Positions 11,059-24,094 of a stretch of DNA of 64,000 nt are shown piece by piece. The notes under the pieces are model-generated. The model saw only the letters and a list, made by a program, of their open reading frames with translations. It did no database searches and was not told the DNA's origin. The stretch lies in NCBI RefSeq assembly GCF_050003625.1, contig NC_134397.1, positions 277,816,070 to 277,880,069 of the forward strand, given 5' to 3'. Position 1 is the stretch's first letter; each line of letters opens with the position of its first letter. The DNA is from Haematobia irritans (lineage: Eukaryota > Arthropoda > Insecta > Diptera > Muscidae). The position numbers and the translations under genes are program-made.

Positions 11059-12310
11059 GAGTGAAACAAGAAAATACGGCCGTAAGTTCGGCCAGGTCAA
11101 ATCTTATGTACCCTCCACCATGGACTGCGTAGAAACTTCTACTAAAGGCGGTTATCCACAATCGAATTACTTGGGTTGCGGTAACACTTGCGATGGCAAG
11201 GTATCTTAAAACTTCTTAACATCGTCTTCTAAATTGTAAGTTAGTCCATACGGGGTATATATTAAACAAAAACAGGCCGATTAATCACGTATATAATTCA
11301 GTTCTTGACCGGTATATATAGGAAAGTCTACAAATAATTACCAACTGATATGAACTTTTGCGCGGTAATTAGAGAGGCAGAATTGAATATATATTGCCCC
11401 CATATAAAGCGACAACCATAGTTTTATATGGGGGCTATAGATATACAATTATGAACACGGTTGCCACAGTTGATAAAATTCTACCAGAAAGATCTACAAG
11501 ATGACAGATTTTTTACTGTTTGGTAGTTTGGCAGAATTCTTGACGTTTTTGTAGATTTTGCAAAATATTCCAACTAAGAGGTACTTCATAAATTTTTTAT
11601 AGAAATAAAATTTCCGTTTTGTTTGTTATTGTTGGCTTCTCTTCAATCATTATTGTTGTTTTTGATCTCAGCTTAAAGCCATGCATTGACTAAACTACAA
11701 GTGTAGCTTAACCAATAGAGGAAAAGTATGCTTGTCAAATTTATTTGGGCAAAGCCCTATAGACTGCATGATGGTTGGATGTACAGCTGTTTCGGAATTA
11801 CCACATTTTGACAAAATCTTCTATAGAAATAAAATGTTGACAAAATCTTCTACAGAAATAAAATTTTGATAAAACCTATAGAAATAACATTTTGACAAAA
11901 TTTTCTATAGAAGTAAAATTTTGGTAGATTATTTTTGGCTCGAATGGCAACCATGATTATGAACCGATATGGACCAATTTTTGTGTGATTGGGGATTGGG
12001 GATATATAACTATAGACCGACATGAACCCATTTTGGGCATGGTTGTTAGCGGCCATTAGTGGCCACCACGTACCAAATTTCAACCGGATCGGATGAATTA
12101 TGCTCCTCCAAGAGGCTCCGGAGGCCAAATCTGGGGGTCGGTTTATATGGGGGCTATACGTAAAGGTGGTCCGATATGGCCCATTTGAAATACCATCCGA
12201 CCTACATTAATAAAAACTACTTGTGCCAAGTTTCAACTTGATAGCTTATTTCGTTCGGAAGTTAGCGTTATTTCAACAGACGGACGGACGTGGCTGGATC
12301 GACTCAGAAT
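11059..12310 (-). mobile_element. DINE-1-like element, minus strand
   Basis: The plus strand starts with the inverted 3' end ACAAGAAAATACGGCCGTAA, and shares 'tatgtaccctccaccatgg' with the copies at 3.8 and 39.9 kb. Near the other end are 'tcgttcggaagttagcg' and 'gacggacggacg', the inverted GTCC tract. The internal array is degenerate and includes a 29-bp minisatellite (about 11815-11935). Edges about +/-20 bp. Confidence 0.7.
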
Positions 12311-12586
12311 GGATAGATGGATGGACAACCAGGGCTACATCGATTTAGTTTTATGAACTCAGAAGTATACATGATGGTTGTTATGACATCCAATTGTAAT
12401 CAATACCCAACCCCTGCCAACATTTTTTGAATATGGGGGCGCTTCTGAGAATCCCCACTACGTCGAAAACAGTCGTATACGATATCCAAAACTCCTCGGA
12501 AAAGCGCCGTCACTATTGAGAAGTTGTACCACGCCAAGTTACTACAAAAAAGTATCGCATGAGTGCAATTATTAGGTGCCCTTCTA

Positions 12587-13529
12587 AAGGGTGATTTGTT
12601 AAGAGCTTGATAACTTTTTAAAAAAAAAAAACGCATAAAATTTGCAAAATCTCATCGGTTCTTTATTTGAAACGTTAGATTGGTCCATGACATTTACTTT
12701 TTGAAGATAATTTTATTTAAATGTTGACCGCGGCTGCGTCTTAGGTGGTCCATTCGGAAAGTCCAATTTTGGGCAACTTTTTCGAGCATTTCGGCCGGAA
12801 TAGCCCGAATTTCTTCGGAAATGTTGTCTTCCAAAGCTGGAATAGTTGCTGGCTTATTTCTGTAGACTTTAGACTTGACGTAGCTCCACAAAAAATAGTC
12901 TAAAGGCGTCAAATCGCATGATCTTGGTGGCCAACTTACCGGTCCATTTCTTGAGATGAATTGTTCTCCGAAGTTTTCCCTCAAAATGGCCATAGAATCG
13001 CGAGCTGTGTGGCATGTAGCGCCATCTTGTTGAAACCACATGTCAACCAAGTTCAGTTCTTCCATTTTTGGCAACAAAAAGTTTGTTAGCATCGAACGAT
13101 AGCGATCGCCATTCACCGTAACGTTGCGTCCAACAGCATCTTTGAAAAAATACGGTCCAATGATTCCACCAGCGTACAAACCACACCAAACAGTGCATTT
13201 TTCGGGATGCATGGGCAGTTCTTGAACGGCTTCTGGTTGCTCTTCACTCCAAATGCGGCAATTTTGCTTATTTACGTAGCCATTCAACCAGAAATGAGCC
13301 TCATCGCTGAACAAAATTTGTCGATAAAAAAGCGGAAACACATTTCGAACCGAACACTGATTTTGGTAATAAAATTCAATGATTTGCAAGCGTTGCTCGT
13401 TAGTAAGTCTATTCATGATGAAATGTCAAAGCATACTGAGCATCTTTCTCTTTGACACCATGTCTGAAATCCCACGTGATCTGTCAAATACTAATGCATG
13501 AAAATCCTAACCTCAAAAGAATCACCCTT
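12587..13529 (-). mobile_element. Second DD41D mariner, internally deleted
   Basis: Same imperfect TIRs as the 3.9-kb copy, TA at 12585-12586 and 13530-13531. Inserted in the dispersed repeat; the matching region at 57.3 kb looks like the empty site. Length 943 bp. Confidence 0.92.
12694..13416 (-). pseudogene. DD41D mariner transposase, in-frame internal deletion
   Basis: A 240-residue open frame joins the original N terminus (MNRLTNEQR to CSVRNVF) directly to the catalytic domain (PLFYRQILFSDEAHF). About 100 residues of DNA-binding domain expected for a mariner transposase of about 340 residues are missing. All three catalytic aspartates and the 41-residue spacing remain. It could in principle make a catalytic-domain protein without DNA binding, but transposition is not expected. 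Confidence 0.88.
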
Positions 13530-14150
13530 TAGAAACATTTATAAGGGCGCCAATAAGAGCCCCTTCAAACAATCAGAGAAAGTGCATTTTAAGATAGTTG
13601 TAAAAGAATCATTGTGGTCAAGTAAAACACGATTTTATAGATGTTTATTAATTTTATTAAACATTTACAAATTCTCATAAATATAACATTTATACGACTA
13701 TCACATCACATTTAACATATTTTTATGCATTAATAAAAGATTGATGTTGAGTTACAAGTTGCAAGTTACATGTTGTAGCGTCTATCAGCCAGCGCATTTA
13801 TTCCCAATGGAGGCAGCGTGTCTGGAAAAATATTTGAAAAACTATCACTTTATTCCATTTGGAAAGTCAAAAATTGTTCACCAATATACCTTTTACAATT
13901 TTAAGCGAAATAACTATGTTTTCAGCACTTCATTACCGTTTTTATTTAAATAAATTATAAGAAGCTAGTTGTGCTTGGTGTTTCACAAAATATAAAATGG
14001 CTCTTGCAACAATAGTGATGGCAAAATACTATTATGCGAATAGTGATGGCAAAATAATATCACAGTTGGCGATTGTTGCAGTGTCACTTACGAGTCTGTG
14101 GTAGCGATGAGGATGAAATGGAACTTTGAAATGCTGGCAGGGACGTGACT

Positions 14151-15516
14151 GACATACTTTTATTACCTAGAATAGATAGACTGAAATATTAAAAAGTTTT
14201 AAGATTCCTGGTCATGGGCAACTTTTACCACAAACCCACGTCGTATTCGATTCCAATTCAAAATGTATTGCTTCATTTATTTTACCCCCTTTATGAGAAG
14301 ATTCGATTCGAAAAAACAAAAACATTGTGACATGCTTTAGTTTTCAAATAGATCCATTAATTGAAAGCCTTAAGTAACCTTGAAAAATGTTCTTAAGCCT
14401 ATTCATCTTCAGTTCAAATAAATAAGGACAATATCCAGATTATGATAATATGACATATGACATCTTTAAACCTCTTGCTTATCCTTTTTGTACACACAAA
14501 ATAATAAAATGGTTGCCAATGAATTTTTATAGAAATAAATGCATTTTATTCCATATTTAAATTATCCCCTATATCATTTCACTTTTATAATAAAATGGAG
14601 TATGAAGTATTTTTTCTACGAATATTGCCATAAATAACTTGTGCGAGACACAGATTTTATGAAGAAATGTGATTTATGGGAAAAACTTTTGGGGAAAAAA
14701 CGATACAAAAGGATTTTCTTGGATTATCCTTGCATGAAAAGAATAATATGTGCGTGTGTGTGTATTTGCGAGTATATAAATCTATTCGACAATGTAACGC
14801 TTCCCTTTTTAAAGGCAAATTTATGTGAATCAAATACAAACAACAACAGCAAAAACAGCTTTGAATTTAATATGAATTTTAAACACATATTTTAGCACAT
14901 ATGTATCCATAAACTATACACATATGTATAAGCCGGACACATACACACACACACTCTCTCTCTCTCTCTCTCTCATACATATGGAGTAATTATTCATGCC
15001 AATGTTTGTTGGTTTGTTTGTTCGTAGCACTTATGCAACAATTTATATATTATGTGCCTAAATTACGGTCCATGAAATATTAATGTAGCTCTGTGTTGGT
15101 GTCAATACAAGTGTGTTTGTTTGTGTGGACTTAGTGGCGCATATGCTGTGTTCACTGTCATTCTTAGAAAACATTTAATTTATATGAATGTGTCCAAATA
15201 TAATAGAAATGATATTGCATACACAACCAAAGACGGAAACTGCAAAAATTTAAATTTGCAAATGTTTTTGTTTTTTTTTTTTTAGTTTTTCTTATGTGTT
15301 GAAAATAAAATAATTACAAATATATGCAACTTTGGAATTTCGAGCTCTTTCATGCGAACAAAAATATATACATAGACAGTTCTTGTTTGCCAGTGCCATA
15401 GGATTTTACTAATCACAATAAAATTGACGAACGAATACATAATATTATAATATTATTACAAATTTGTTTTTAGCCTAGGCTCCTATCTTACGAGACGAAG
15501 AAAAAGAGAACTTAAA
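14151..15516. other. Single-copy AT-rich island with CA/CT microsatellite
   Basis: Contains (CA)n(CT)n at about 14940-14974. Short open frames are not convincing. No promoter or exon recognised. Confidence 0.45.
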
Positions 15517-16087
15517 CACCTATCGACTTTAAAAAAGTTTAATTGCCGCCTCAATTTTAGGATGTGCAATTTACACACTATTAAGGACAAATTTCTTTAA
15601 AATAATGAAATTTTAGTTAAAAGAACTAATCAAAAATTGTTTCCATTAAATTTAGGACACACATTTTGGAAATTTGCATCCCTTCGTTAAAGTTACATAT
15701 CTCTAAACTTAGGCAAAATTTCCTTAAAGTAAAGAAACACATTTTTGATTTAAAGAAATCGTCCCTATATTAACTGAAATAGTGCTTCAAATATAGACAA
15801 ATACTTATTTTGAGGATTTAGCATCTTTGGTTTAAAGTTTTTTTGGAATTAAGAAAATATTTTTTACTTCAAAGTATCCGTCATAATTTGGATTTTTAAA
15901 CTGGCATGTGTTTGTACGTGAATAGCTTAATTTCTATATATAGGAAAAATAGAATGACAATTCGATAAATGAGTTCTGTATCCTAATTTTAATTTTATAG
16001 ATCCTAGATTTAAAGCCAGATAGGTCGCAAAAAAATTTCCTTATTTTAAAGAACCCGCATCTTTCCAAGTAAACTTTTTTTTGAGTG
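15517..16087. mobile_element. TIR/MITE-like element
   Basis: The right end TTTTTTTTGAGTG is followed by TA at 16088-16089; the left end is approximate (CACC at 15517). Words such as 'attaaatttaggacaca' recur at 44391-44613, and the right part recurs at about 380-564. No open frame. Confidence 0.5.
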
Positions 16088-16290
16088 TAGCTTTTCAAAA
16101 TGAATTTCTATGAATCCCATGGCTGATATTGCTTTATAAAGGGTGATACGGTCAAAATTTGGTCAATATAAACTTGACGTATTTCTTTCAATTTTGCATT
16201 TAAAAAACCTGAACACCCCTCATTTTGAAGGTGAATGTGTGTAGAATGTTGCTCCTATTTTGATTTTGGAATTCGCTCTTCAGTTGTCAA

Positions 16291-19052
16291 AATGCCGTCC
16301 AAGCAAGAAGAGCAGCGTATCAAAATTTTTGTTCGCGCATCGCGGAAATCCGAGCTACTCGCACGCAAAGCTGGCAAAATCGCTAAAAGTTGCCAAATCA
16401 ACCGTTACAAATGTAATTAAAGTGTTTGGGGAACGTTTGTCGACAGCCAGAAAGTCTGGATCGGGGGGAAATCGAAAACCGGAAGCCGCTGAGACGACAA
16501 AGAGAGTTGCCGGTAGTTTCAAGCGAAACCCTAACCTCTCTCTCCGAGATGGCGCAAATAAGCTGGGTGTATCGTCTACAACCGTGCATCGAGCCAAAAA
16601 ACGAGCCAGACTATCGACTTACAAGAAGGTAGTGACTCCAAATCGCGATGATAAACAAAATCAAATCCCGGAGGCTGTACACGACGATGCTGACGAAGTT
16701 TGACTGCGTGGTAATGGACGACGAAACCTACGTCAAAGCCGACTACAAGCAGCTTCCGGGACAGGAGTTTTATACGGCAAAAGGAAGGGGAAAGGTACAC
16801 TGTTAGAAAAATATGTTTTTCATATGTTCCGATATAAACAAAATGTGTTTCGGGCACAATTTTGAAACACAATATATTTAAGTGCAAACATGTAATGTTC
16901 CTAAACTAACACTAAATGTTTGGGACATCTATGTTAATATGTTAGAATAAATTATGTTTGGGGCATGCATGTTTCATAAAAATCATATGTGTGAATGCAA
17001 ACATATATAAATTTACAAATTTCGACTAAACATACATATGTTGTGATATTTTTTTCAGAGAGCGACAGAGAGAGAGTATAGAGAAAGAAATAGAGATGGA
17101 AACAGGGAGAGTTGACGAAAGATATCAACATAACACAGCAAAAGAATCAAAAGAGAACAATTTCTGTGAAACCGCTTGTATGTTGTTTCGGAAAACTGTT
17201 TTATGATCAGGCCAAAAATTTGATATGCTTAAGTCTAAATATTATTTAATTTGAATAAAGAGAATGGACATTCGGAACCAAGAGAATAGACATTTGAAAA
17301 ACAAACAGCATATGTTTTCGCCTTGGGAGCAGCATTTTATGTATGTGTGAACATGTGTTTTGTTTATCATTTTGGCATTATGGGCACAATTTTTTTCTTG
17401 GTTCGTTAAAAGAAATCAGGGGTCTTCATAAAAATAACGAAAGGGCACTATACACTTTTTAGAGTTGGGACAGTAAAATAAAATAAGGAGGAAATAGTGA
17501 AAAATTACAAAGTAAAATGTATAAAAGCAAAGTTTAGTTCCTCCTTATTAATAAGTAGTCCACGAGGAGTTGACGGACACCTTCAAATATAAAAGCGGGC
17601 ATTAAGTTCGAGTTTTGCAGCTAAAACAATTTAAAAAGTTTATTTTCTTTAAAATGAATTATTAAAGAAAAATAAAAGGCATTTTATAACGATGTTGTTA
17701 AATGCTAGTAAACAACTGTTCACGCCTAAATAAATTTATGATTATATTATAAAATTGTTTATGTATGTTTATACTCGACTCCACGTTCTCTTTTGTTAGA
17801 GTTTTTGAATTCCTTCCAACAGTTTTTGTTACAAAATTGTTATTTTTGCAATAAAAAAATAATATTTTATCCAAAAATCAGTCAATTTCGTTTATACCAA
17901 GCACTGTTACTGACTATAAATTTTTAATAACCCACATTTCGAAGTTTCATTATAAAAATTTAATATAGTATAAATATAAATGTGTAAATTAAAAACAAAA
18001 AAGTGTTCGGTCGGAGTAGGGATTGAACCCACGACCCTTTGCATGCAAGGCAGACATGCTAACCACTGCTCCACGTAGCAAACAAATGTATGTTTCTGTT
18101 AAATAATGTTATGTTTGCATGGGCTCGTGGGCGCTGCAAACTATGCTATATAAATGTAACTTATAACGATAATTATCTACTGGTGACTATAACTGCTACG
18201 TAGCCCAGTGGATAGTGTGTTGGCTTACAAACTGTATGGTCCTCGGTTCGATTCTCCGTGCAGGCGAAAGGTAAAATTTATAAAAGTGAATAATTTCTTC
18301 AACATTATTTGTATTACAGAAAAAGGTGCCAAGAACTAAAATATTTCGTGAAAGTGAAAATTACGAGTATGTTAGGGAATGAACACAATCGTCTTTGCGA
18401 AAAATTCTTCCAAGCATATAATATTTTTGGGCTCAATATGCTTCCAAACATATAATATGTTCACATAAAACAAACATATTAATGTTTCGGCAGTATCCAA
18501 TAATATATGTGCTTCCTGCAAAATATGTTTGGAACATATGTTAAAGAAGCGATTTTTTTTGAGGGTGTAGCAGATATTTTCAAGCACATAAAACTGTCAA
18601 AGTTCGCAAAGAAATATCTGGTTTGGCAAGCCATCTGTACCTGTGGCTTGAAAAACAGCATTTTCATAGCTTCCGGGACTGTCAACCAAGAAATTTACGT
18701 GAAAGAGTTTTTGAATAAACGTCTGCTGCCTTTCCTGAAGAAACACGGTTGTTCCGTACTATTTTGGCCGGATTTGGCATCTTGCCATTACGGTAAAAAG
18801 GCCATGGAGTGGTACGCCGCCAACAACGTGCAGGTGGTTCCCAAGGACAAGCACCCTCCCAACACGACAGAGCTCCGCCCAATTGAGAAATACTGGGCTA
18901 AAGAAGACCAAAAAACTGCTAAGGACGAGCAGCAGTTCAAGGCAAACTGGCTTTCTGCGGCGAAGAAGGTGGACAAGGTGGCTGTACAAAATCTGATGGC
19001 AGGTGTCAGGCGTGAGGCCCGGCAATTCGGATTTGGAAAAGCGAAAGCCTAA
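16291..19052 (+). pseudogene. DD37E mariner transposase, frameshifted and split
   Basis: Starts MPSKQEEQR at 16291, then a frameshift near 16330 moves the helix-turn-helix part (AKLAKSLKVAKSTVTNVI) to another frame. A second break near 16665 precedes VVMDDETYVKADY, which holds the first catalytic D. The MITE splits the gene after codons for KGRGKV. The distal part (18570-19052) has LFWPDLASCHYGKK and ELRPIEKYW; I count 37 residues between D and E. Six residues after KYWA are missing compared with the 44.7-kb fragment. Not functional. Confidence 0.88.
16798..18567. mobile_element. TIR element (MITE family A), copy inside the DD37E transposase
   Basis: Ends CACTGTTAGAAAAATATG and GAGGGTG, flanked by TA at 16796-16797 and 18568-18569. 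Removing it with one TA restores the transposase reading frame (GGA AAG GTA GCA GAT), direct proof of a TA target duplication. Compared with the 5.9-kb copy it has about 720 extra bases (about 17220-17940). It keeps both tRNA-like segments (about 18010-18085 minus, 18196-18270 plus). Confidence 0.9.
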
Positions 19053-19181
19053 CTGAATATTTTTCCTGAATTTTATACTAATTGAACTTGAAAAAGAAAT
19101 TTAATTTGATTTTTTAAATAATCGATTTCACCGATTTACACGCGTTTTCCCTTGACCAAATTTTGACCGGATCACCCTTTA

Positions 19182-21399
19182 AAAAGTGAATTTTACAGGA
19201 AACAAGAAACAAGTTTTGTTTTTTGAAATTTCTCAAAATCCGTATAAGATAGAAATACCCTTATTTTCGGTGTTAAAATCATAGTTTTTATAATTTTTAT
19301 ACCCTTCGCCACTACTGTGGTACAGCGTATAATAAGTTCAATTTTTTCACAAAAGGTTGGCGTCACTGTATGAATGTTACCTGATAATTGAAGATTCCAA
19401 AATGAAGACGAATGAAGGGGTTGTTATTCTGTTGCTGTTTTCTTTCTTTATACACCATCACGAACATTGATAGACTTATTGTTTGTTATTTATGTTCAAT
19501 AATTTTGAAAAAAAAAACGAAAATTTTTTTCACTAATTAAAAATAACAAATATTTTATTTGTTATTTATTATATTATTTTACTTTATTATTTATTAACAA
19601 TATCTCTGTATATGGTATACAACAACGCGATTCCAACTAAAAAACAACCCACGCGCAAACATATCGATTACATCGATGACAGGTATCGATTACAGGTAGA
19701 TAAAAGAAATATAGGAAAATTCCCTATATTCTAACAAGTGTGTCTTCTTGTGTTGTGTGTGTTTTGAAAGGATAGAATACTTCTTAGTACGAATGAACTA
19801 CAATATTTTTCTATGCCAAGTGTTATTCGTATGTTTGATAAGCTTTCTATAATAAAGGAATTCAGTGTTATCGCTTTATAAGAAATTTTACTAAATTTGA
19901 GGAAACTTGGTTTTAGTTCGGTTTTTTGTTTATTTTTACGAATGCTTTGTTTTCAGTGAATAAAATTTTTTTGTTCAGTAGTAAATTCTTATACCCAGTG
20001 AAGAAAACAGTATTAGTAAAATTCCACGCCTTATTCTAGTTAATGAACTATTCCTAACTGCTTTCGGTTTAGGATTTTTTTACGGAAACAAGTAAATTAT
20101 ATTATTTCGCACAAAAATTTAACTTAATGGAAATAAAATGGCTAAACTAAATTGATAAATATTTTTTCCTTTAGTTTCGAAGGCAACATTTTCTGGGTGT
20201 AGCAAAAAATGTAGATCCTCTCCATGTGATAATGTGATAATTATCAAAAATTATCAGGTTCTCGAACGAAGCTATCTTCAAATTCTTTCCATTCAAGTAA
20301 TCAATTCGAATACACAGACTGTTGAGCATACCTTACAAACCCATATTGCTATTAACCAGTTGTCAGGTTTTATTGTGCAGTGGATCATAGCCAGATTGTA
20401 AGCCTTAACTTGGCCTAATTTTATAATTTTCTCTAATAACACCCTTTCCTTTATAAAACAAATTGAAATCTACTCTACTGGGGGACTATTATTTAAGTGA
20501 ATTACATGACACTCGGAGTGCAATGTCACTAATAGCATTGTTGTTGTTTTTGTTGTTGTGTAGCCCATTGAAAATCTTAATTAGTTATAAAATAGATTTT
20601 GCTCGTTATTTTCATATTTGGCTTAGTTTTTCGTATTAAAGCCCTGTATTGTGGCATAACATAATTATGACTGCTGCCATCATGGACCTCATGCAAACCG
20701 ACATACTAATACACAAAAACCTCATAAATATGTTTGGCATTAAATTTGAATTATGAAAATGGTTTTAATTAAATGAAAGTGCTCATTTACATTTACGGAG
20801 ATCGCACGATTCGAGTTGTTCACTTAGCGGATAATAGGGGATACATCATACTAATCATAGTAACTATGTTATGTGTGTGTGTGTGACAGTGTTCGTTATA
20901 TTGCTAAACAACTTAACTCACAATTTTATATTTCCATATGAAAACATTTTTAGAAAAATATTCGAGATAGGATATAAAACGGTAAAATCAGGAACGTCTA
21001 TGCAAAAAATTGCGTTGAGCATTGCGTTGCTGAATATTTTTCGAAGGTATCCTTGATGTGCCACACTTAAGAGATGTTCAGGGCTACATTGTACACCGTA
21101 ATTTTAGTTTGTAATTCTATAAAATAAAATGCATTGCAGAAAAAATCAGCTGTTTAAATTTTTCGATAAAAAATCCGCGAGTCAGAACAATTAACTTTTC
21201 GGGATATGTGCTATAAGACCCAGCACAGGCATGATTATTAAAGAAACGAGTGTGCGGAAAATTATAGAGGTATACAGTAGATATCGGATATAAGAAAGGA
21301 AAAAGGCTATATGCTTGTTTATAAGAAAAACGTTCCTTTACATATGGATATAAAAAAAATATACGCTAAGAAATTTCTAATACCAATTTCCAGTACCTT
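19182..21399. other. Single-copy AT-rich island with a DINE head fragment
   Basis: A short piece of a DINE head ('tttttatacccttcgcc' to 'gtataataagtt') sits at about 19297-19350. (GT)n at about 20868-20885. No supported exon. Confidence 0.45.
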
Positions 21400-22223
21400 C
21401 CCAGCAAAAAATACTTCAGCAGTAAGAGCCCAGCAAAAAATGGAGCACTATTTCAGCAGGATTGTAAGGGAGAGAGGCAGTACCAACTGCTTACAAAACA
21501 ACCGAATCAGCGCTGATTTTTGTGGGCGATGTCCCGATTTAGAGCAACTTCTACATAGCGCTGATATAATTGCTCATTTCAATAGCATTATTGCTCAGAA
21601 GTGATATCCCAGCAAAAAATGGAGCACTATTTCAGCAGGATTGTAAGGGAGAGAGGCAGTACCAACTGCTTACAAAACAACCGAATCAGCGCTGATTTTT
21701 GTGGGCGATGTCCCGATTTAGAGCAGCTTCTATATAGCGCTGATATAATTGCTCATTTTAATATAAATATTGCTCAGATGTGAGCAATATTGTTATTGGT
21801 ATGAAGGAAAACAGCACTACCTTTCGCGCATCTATACTGCATGAATTGGTTGCAATAACGTAAACGAATGATCATAAACTAGTTTGATTACTCGTTTACG
21901 TTATTGCCGCCGATACATGCAGTGTGGATGCATTGCCTACTTTATTGTATACCAAAAAGCGCAACTAAATTTTACTGCTGAAATATTTTTTGCTGGGATA
22001 TAATCTTGAGTATAGCATTGTTGGTGTGAAGGAAAACAGCACTGCCTTTCATGCATCTATACTGCATGAATTAGTTGCAATAACGTAAACGAATGATCAT
22101 AAACTAGTTTGATTACTCGTTTACGTTATTGCCATCGATTCATGCAGTGTGGATGCACTGCCTACTTTATTGTATACCAAAAAGCGCAACTAAACTCTTA
22201 CTGCTGAAGTATTTTTTGCTGGG
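21400..22223. mobile_element. TIR element with direct repeats and long hairpins
   Basis: Ends CCCAGCAAAAAATACTTCAG are perfect inverted repeats over about 28 bp. Inside: a 179-bp direct duplication (21429-21607 and 21608-21783), each unit again starting CCCAGCAAAAAAT, then two units 225 bp apart (21803 and 22028), each with a strong nested hairpin around GCAATAACGTAAACGA and its complement. A 10-bp palindrome AATATTGCTC/GAGCAATATT lies at the junction. No obvious target duplication, no transposase; class unknown. Confidence 0.75.
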
Positions 22224-22470
22224 AGTTTAGTTCCGTTCCGTACTTCTGAGTTACTAAATTTTCTAAGCACTTTTTGTGGGTACATAGTTTATGCAATCAT
22301 CACAACCATCGTCATTCATATCCATTTCATTTTAGTTATTGATCTCACAAACATACTAACATTGGTAATACAAAATCCAAACGAAAATGTGTGTCGTCAC
22401 TGTCATTCGCGGATTTTCGAAAATACTACGTAATCAGATTAGAAAAAAATCGAACAAGTTGTTAATAAAA

Positions 22471-24021
22471 CTAGTAAGGAAAGTCTAAAGTCGGGCGGGG
22501 CCGACTATATTGTACCCTAAAATAATAATAAATTTTCGATACCATATCACATCCGTCAAATGTGTTGGGGGCTATATATGTTATAAAGGTTTGTCCCAAA
22601 TACATACATTTAAATATCACTCGATCTGGTCAGAATTTGATAGACTTCTACAAAATCTATAGACCCAAAATTTAAGTCGGCTAATGCACTAGGGTGGAAC
22701 ACATTGTTAGTAAAAAAAAAATATGGGTAACATTTAAATCTGAAGCAATTTTAAGGAAACTTCGCAAAAGTTTATTTATGATTTATCGCTCGATATATGC
22801 ACACAAAAAAATAACTGCAAATAAATATTAACAACTTTATTTGTATGTAAAATCTGCTGATGCTCAACAAATTTGTCTATTGAATATGAGGAATTTGTTG
22901 TTGAAATGTGTTTGTAGATGCTTGACAGAGGAAATAATAGAAATATTCTGAATTTTCAACAAATTGTTTTGTATGCGAAAATAGTTGACTGCTTTCGATA
23001 TGAAAACAAAAACAAAAATACAAGACTAGTTACGCGCACATCGCTGAGAAAATGTACGAAAGCTAAAAGAAGCATGCGAAGAATACCGTTAGAACAAAAT
23101 GAGTATGAGTACATGCACGTGTATAATAGCAAGCAAAGAGCTCACTCATCAGAGTATACAGAAAAGCATTTATAAATGTCTGTGAAAAATTTATATTTTT
23201 TAGTTTGATAGTTTCTTAAATGTGTTTGTTGTATGAGATAATTGATAAACCCATATTAATATCGGGATTAGAGTTATTACAATTCTTGTCAAAATGCTTG
23301 CTACACCCTAGACTACTCAAATTTAAAATCGTCATACATTTACAAAAGTGAGTATAGGATATTCGACACAAAAATGTTCCCGTCCAAAAATAGCATTTTG
23401 GTCATATTCCTTCTCTCTGTGTACTTAACAAAAAATCTCCAAAAAAATCTCCAGGCAATTTTGGTGCAATAATTCTGTCAATTTCAATTTAATTTTTTGT
23501 CAATACACCAATAAATTTGTTACAGGTCATTGATAGACTCCAACAGACCACATACAAATTTTTTCTTTCAAATTCAAAAACATTTGTTGAGGATTAAACG
23601 CAACGTTCTACAACAAATATTTTGTACTCAACAAATTACTTACAAATTATGTTATTGAGAACACAATATATTTGTTGCCTTCTGATGGTGACGATTGCTA
23701 ACAACTTATTTGTAATAATGGTTATTAAAAGTACAAATTAGTTTGTTGCAGGAAAATTAACAAATTTTGTTAATGGTTTTCCAACAAAAGTTATTGGTTC
23801 TCAAACTTATTTTTATCTGTGTATGTATTAGAAGTTTAGGACAATTAGAGTCATTTTTACAACTTTTCGACTAAGCAGTGGCGATTTTACAAGGAAAATT
23901 TTGGTATTTTGACCATTTTTGTCGAAATCAGAAAAACATATATATGGGACCTATATCTAAATCCGAACCGATTTCAACCAAATTTGGCACGCATTGCTAC
24001 AAATCCAATTCTACTCCCTGT
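22471..24021 (-). mobile_element. DINE-like element, minus strand, truncated and interrupted
   Basis: Begins on the plus strand with the inverted 3' end AAAGTCGGGCGGGGCCGACT; about 22490-22799 and 23826-24010 are inverted copies of 25160-25615. Interrupted by a MITE at 22800-23821. The head is missing. Confidence 0.75.
22800..23821. mobile_element. TIR element inserted in the DINE-like copy
   Basis: Ends CACACAAAAAAATAACTG and, inverted, CACAGATAAAAATAAG. TATG flanks both ends, so the duplication may be TG to TATG. Many 'aacaaatt' and 'caacaaat' words. The short open frame at 22918-23175 has no known similarity. Confidence 0.65.
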
Positions 24022-24094
24022 GAACGATAGCTGTCCGACTTTAAACCTGTTACATTGGGCGGACAGGTTCACATTCTCGTTCGTGTACTAGGTT

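Larger units (their letters stand above)
12411..14150. repeat. Unclassified dispersed repeat, split by a mariner
   Basis: Segments 12411-12586 and 13530-14150 align with continuous sequence at about 57145-57930 (shared 'gccaacattttttgaat', 'acgccaagttactacaaaaa', 'gagccccttcaaacaatcag', 'acgactatcacatca'). The left third of the family, present at 56817-57140, is missing here. I see no open frame or clear TIR, so its class is unknown. Confidence 0.7.
16139..19179 (+). mobile_element. Mariner element, DD37E group, interrupted by a MITE
   Basis: TIRs AGGGTGATACGGTCAAAATT and, inverted, AGGGTGATCCGGTCAAAATT are nearly perfect over about 27 bp, with TA at 16137-16138 and 19180-19181. The element body without the MITE at 16798-18567 is about 1.27 kb, normal for a full-length mariner. 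Confidence 0.9.

Noticed and set aside
12694..13416. Domesticated transposase gene
   Set aside because: TIRs and TA duplication are intact and the sequence is almost identical to another copy, so it is simply a recent deleted mariner.
21311..21783. Two similar frames (97 and 60 residues)
   Set aside because: They arise from the 179-bp direct repeat in a TIR element; no known family.
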